Shown here: piece after piece, positions 62,303 through 64,000 of the stretch | Position numbering within the stretch: position 1 is the first letter of the stretch | How the letters are laid out: each line of letters starts with the position of its first letter | From: Gautieria morchelliformis | Lineage: Eukaryota; Basidiomycota; Agaricomycetes; Gomphales; Gomphaceae | Direction of reading: 5' to 3' | DNA length: 64,000 bases | Assembly (NCBI GenBank): GCA_015179125.1 | Contig: WHVA01000293.1 | Location: 78,553-142,552, forward strand | Notes under the pieces: model-generated | Told to the model about the DNA's origin: nothing | The model's database searches: none | The model's input: the letters and a program-made list of their open reading frames with translations, nothing else | Program-made: the position numbers and the translations under genes

Positions 62303-63643
62303 TTTCGGAAATTACTTCCGCAGTGGGCACTCCGCTTATGTCCGCAAGTGCGAGGAACTCTGGAAGGAGCTCGAGTTTCTCCTCCGTGGTCATAAGCCGG
62401 ATGTCAAAGGCTTGGGGGCACTCACGAGCATAGTGACCTGGTTGTCGGCATCGGAAGCAGGTGATGTTCCGTGGCCTTTTCCGCGCATGCAGTCAACATC
62501 CATCGGGGCAGGGCCACTCTTCGAGGGAGGGGCTAGGGTTCCTAATAGGAGCAGGCGGAGCAACCGTCGGAAATATTTTCCATGTGGGAGTGAATGCACT
62601 TCCGAGTTTTGGCATAGGTGGAGTAGGACGAGTGGAACTGCATGTCATGTTCCGGTTTGTCTCCACGAAGGCCTCGTTCGCTTCCCTGTTCCGGGACACC
62701 CTCTGCGCAGCTTGGTACCACCCTTCCAGGTCATCGAAATCCGGAGCTCCATCCCCAAGCAGCACGACTTGGTTCTGGAGTGTCGGATCAAGTCCTCGTC
62801 GGAATTTGATGACGATCGTCTTGTCGTCGTCATACTCCGCAAGGTCGATGAGCTCCTGGAAGCGATCAATGTAGTCATCGACCGGATCCTTGGCCTGGTA
62901 CCAGCTTGTCCCCTCGAGCTTCGTAAGGGCTGTGAGCTGCTTGTTTTTCGGGCAGAACTGGTCGGAAAATGTTTTCTCGAAGGCGTCCCAGTCCCGGAAG
63001 TAGTTCCCCTTGCCCTTCGCTTCATGTCAGATCACCTTGTTTGCAAAACGGGCTGCGCGGTCCAACTTGAAAAAGGACAATGCCCAGTGGATCCGAGCCT
63101 GGTCGTTCGGAAAGAGGTCTCCGACAATTGCGAAGTAGATGGTGCATGTGTTGAAGAATGCGCATCCCTTCTCCTGATCTCCGTCAAAGTCCACCGGAGT
63201 TGCGGGTTTGACCCTTGCTAACTTCGCGACATCCTCTCTTCCGCTGCTTCCGCTTTTCCGAAATCCGGATCATCCAGCATTTCATTTCCACCACTTTGTG
63301 GAATATCTAACTTAGCCAAAATCGCTTGTAAGGCTGTTTCAATCGCGTCGGTCTTCATCCGGTTCCGCGTCAATTCCTCCTCCATATTCGAAGAACGATC
63401 ATCCGGATCCATGTCGGAAGGAGAAATATGGGACAGGATTTCCGGGGTTGGGAGCTCGACATAAGAAGGGCTGTCGTACGCTGTGTGTGCGGAAGAGGTC
63501 GCGATCTCCGAGTCGCTGTCTCCGATTCTGAACGCACCTATGGGCGAATGCAACGCGCAGTACGACCGCCAGCCCCCTAGGGGAGAGACTTTTCTGCTGT
63601 AAGGGCAACCCTGGCTGGTTGTGGAGATCACACTACCACACAA
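62230..63643 (-). pseudogene. Gag of the minus-strand Gypsy element, interrupted
   Basis: The first frame (63643-63218) contains the Gag N-terminus (SHISPSDMDPDDRSSNMEEE, IETALQAILAKLDIP). The next frame gives FFNTCTIYFAIVGDLFPND and ALSFFKLDRAARFANKVI up to a TGA at 63027-63029, then FEKTFSDQFCPKNKQLTALT, AKDPVDDYIDRFQELIDLA and a zinc knuckle CFRCRQPGHYAREC near 62410-62460 (C-x2-C-x4-H-x4-C intact). The retrotransposon-gag fold order is normal. Pol begins in another frame near 62302. The interruption and frame changes make it inactive. Confidence 0.85.
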
Positions 63644-63644
63644 C
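63597..63644 (-). other. 5' leader of the minus-strand Gypsy element
   Basis: The 48 bp between the 5' LTR end and Gag read, on the minus strand, GTTGTGTGGTAGTGTGATCT and onward to CCCTTACAG, an acceptor-like sequence. The leader should hold the primer-binding site, though no clear match to a standard tRNA end is seen. The same sequence caps the truncated Copia at 56227. Confidence 0.6.
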
Positions 63645-64000
63645 TGACAAGGGGAAATCCAAAGAGAAAAGTCTAAGGACCCCCAATGTCAGCGAGCCCG
63701 TATTATACTACGCTGCGCAGCCAGGGACAACACTTGGCACCTGCCATCAACCCTGCATCCTCCTGACCTCCTGACCCTTGATCGACCCTTGATGCCACCT
63801 ATTACGCAAGTCGCTTGATTTCCGACACTGTTCCGAGAGTGGAAGTCGGAAATTGGAGTGGAACTGGCAAGGTGAACAGAACTGGTGGAAGTTCTCCCAG
63901 CAACGGATCATTTCCAAAAGCGGAGGCGGAGATGGAATCGGAATTGGAAGCGGTGTCGGAAATGGTGTCGAACTGGGTGTGGTGTCGGAACTGGAAATTG
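63645..64000 (-). repeat. 5' LTR of the minus-strand Gypsy element (cut by window end)
   Basis: It is near-identical to 57944-58300. Differences include one C deleted near 63769, one A missing in CAACGGATC, and A/G or A/T changes near 63922-63975. The element continues beyond the window, so its flanking duplication cannot be seen. Confidence 0.9.

Overview
The window looks like a transposon-saturated, probably accessory or subtelomeric, stretch of a mushroom-forming basidiomycete (Agaricomycete) genome. Reasons: genes split by about 50-nt GT-AG introns; a DUF6533-type membrane protein; a TPR fragment of the Agaricomycete TPR/CHAT kind; a fungal GT2 (cellulose-synthase-like) fragment; chromodomain Ty3/Gypsy elements; and a Rep/PIF1 Helitron. 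Nothing resembles a bacterial or viral genome. Almost all long reading frames belong to transposons or duplicated, decaying genes.

Layout. 1-4960: 3' part of a fairly intact Ty3/Gypsy chromovirus (gag tail, a GGGTTTT frameshift site, pol with one in-frame TGA before the chromodomain, an extra downstream ORF, the 3' LTR start). 4961-8815: Gypsy relics. 8816-48122: a tandem segmental duplication whose unit, once nested insertions are subtracted, is about 6.2 kb. Each unit has a minus-strand DUF6533 membrane-protein gene, a small minus-strand ORF, and one or two plus-strand genes of an unrecognised family (called H1/H2 here). The copies carry different insertions: a 2861-bp TIR transposon with an MFS transporter gene (16494-19354), a 423-bp MITE (19607-20029), a 2745-bp TIR transposon with a GT2 gene fragment (25106-27850), a 580-bp tRNA-derived SINE (30210-30789), and a 13.4-kb segment (about 31569-44990) that I read as a giant Helitron. 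Its two flanks rejoin exactly in the duplicated unit.

The putative Helitron holds minisatellites, several uncharacterised intron-containing genes, a TPR fragment, a three-copy gene family, an intact ORF that may be an OB-fold/RPA-like protein, and at its 3' end a damaged Rep/PIF1 helicase (HUH His to Gln; Walker B deleted) ending in a hairpin.

48123-51260 is mostly featureless, with a C2H2-like ORF. 51261-56238 is a broken minus-strand Ty1/Copia element split by a solo LTR and joined at its 5' side to Gypsy leader sequence. A second solo LTR of the same family lies at 56289-57890. 57944-64000 is a minus-strand Ty3/Gypsy chromovirus with near-identical LTRs but Asp-to-Asn changes in both protease and integrase. 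Inactivating changes are repeatedly CpG to TpG/CpA, which points to methylation-driven decay. All functional statements are inferred from reading the sequence; no database search was run.
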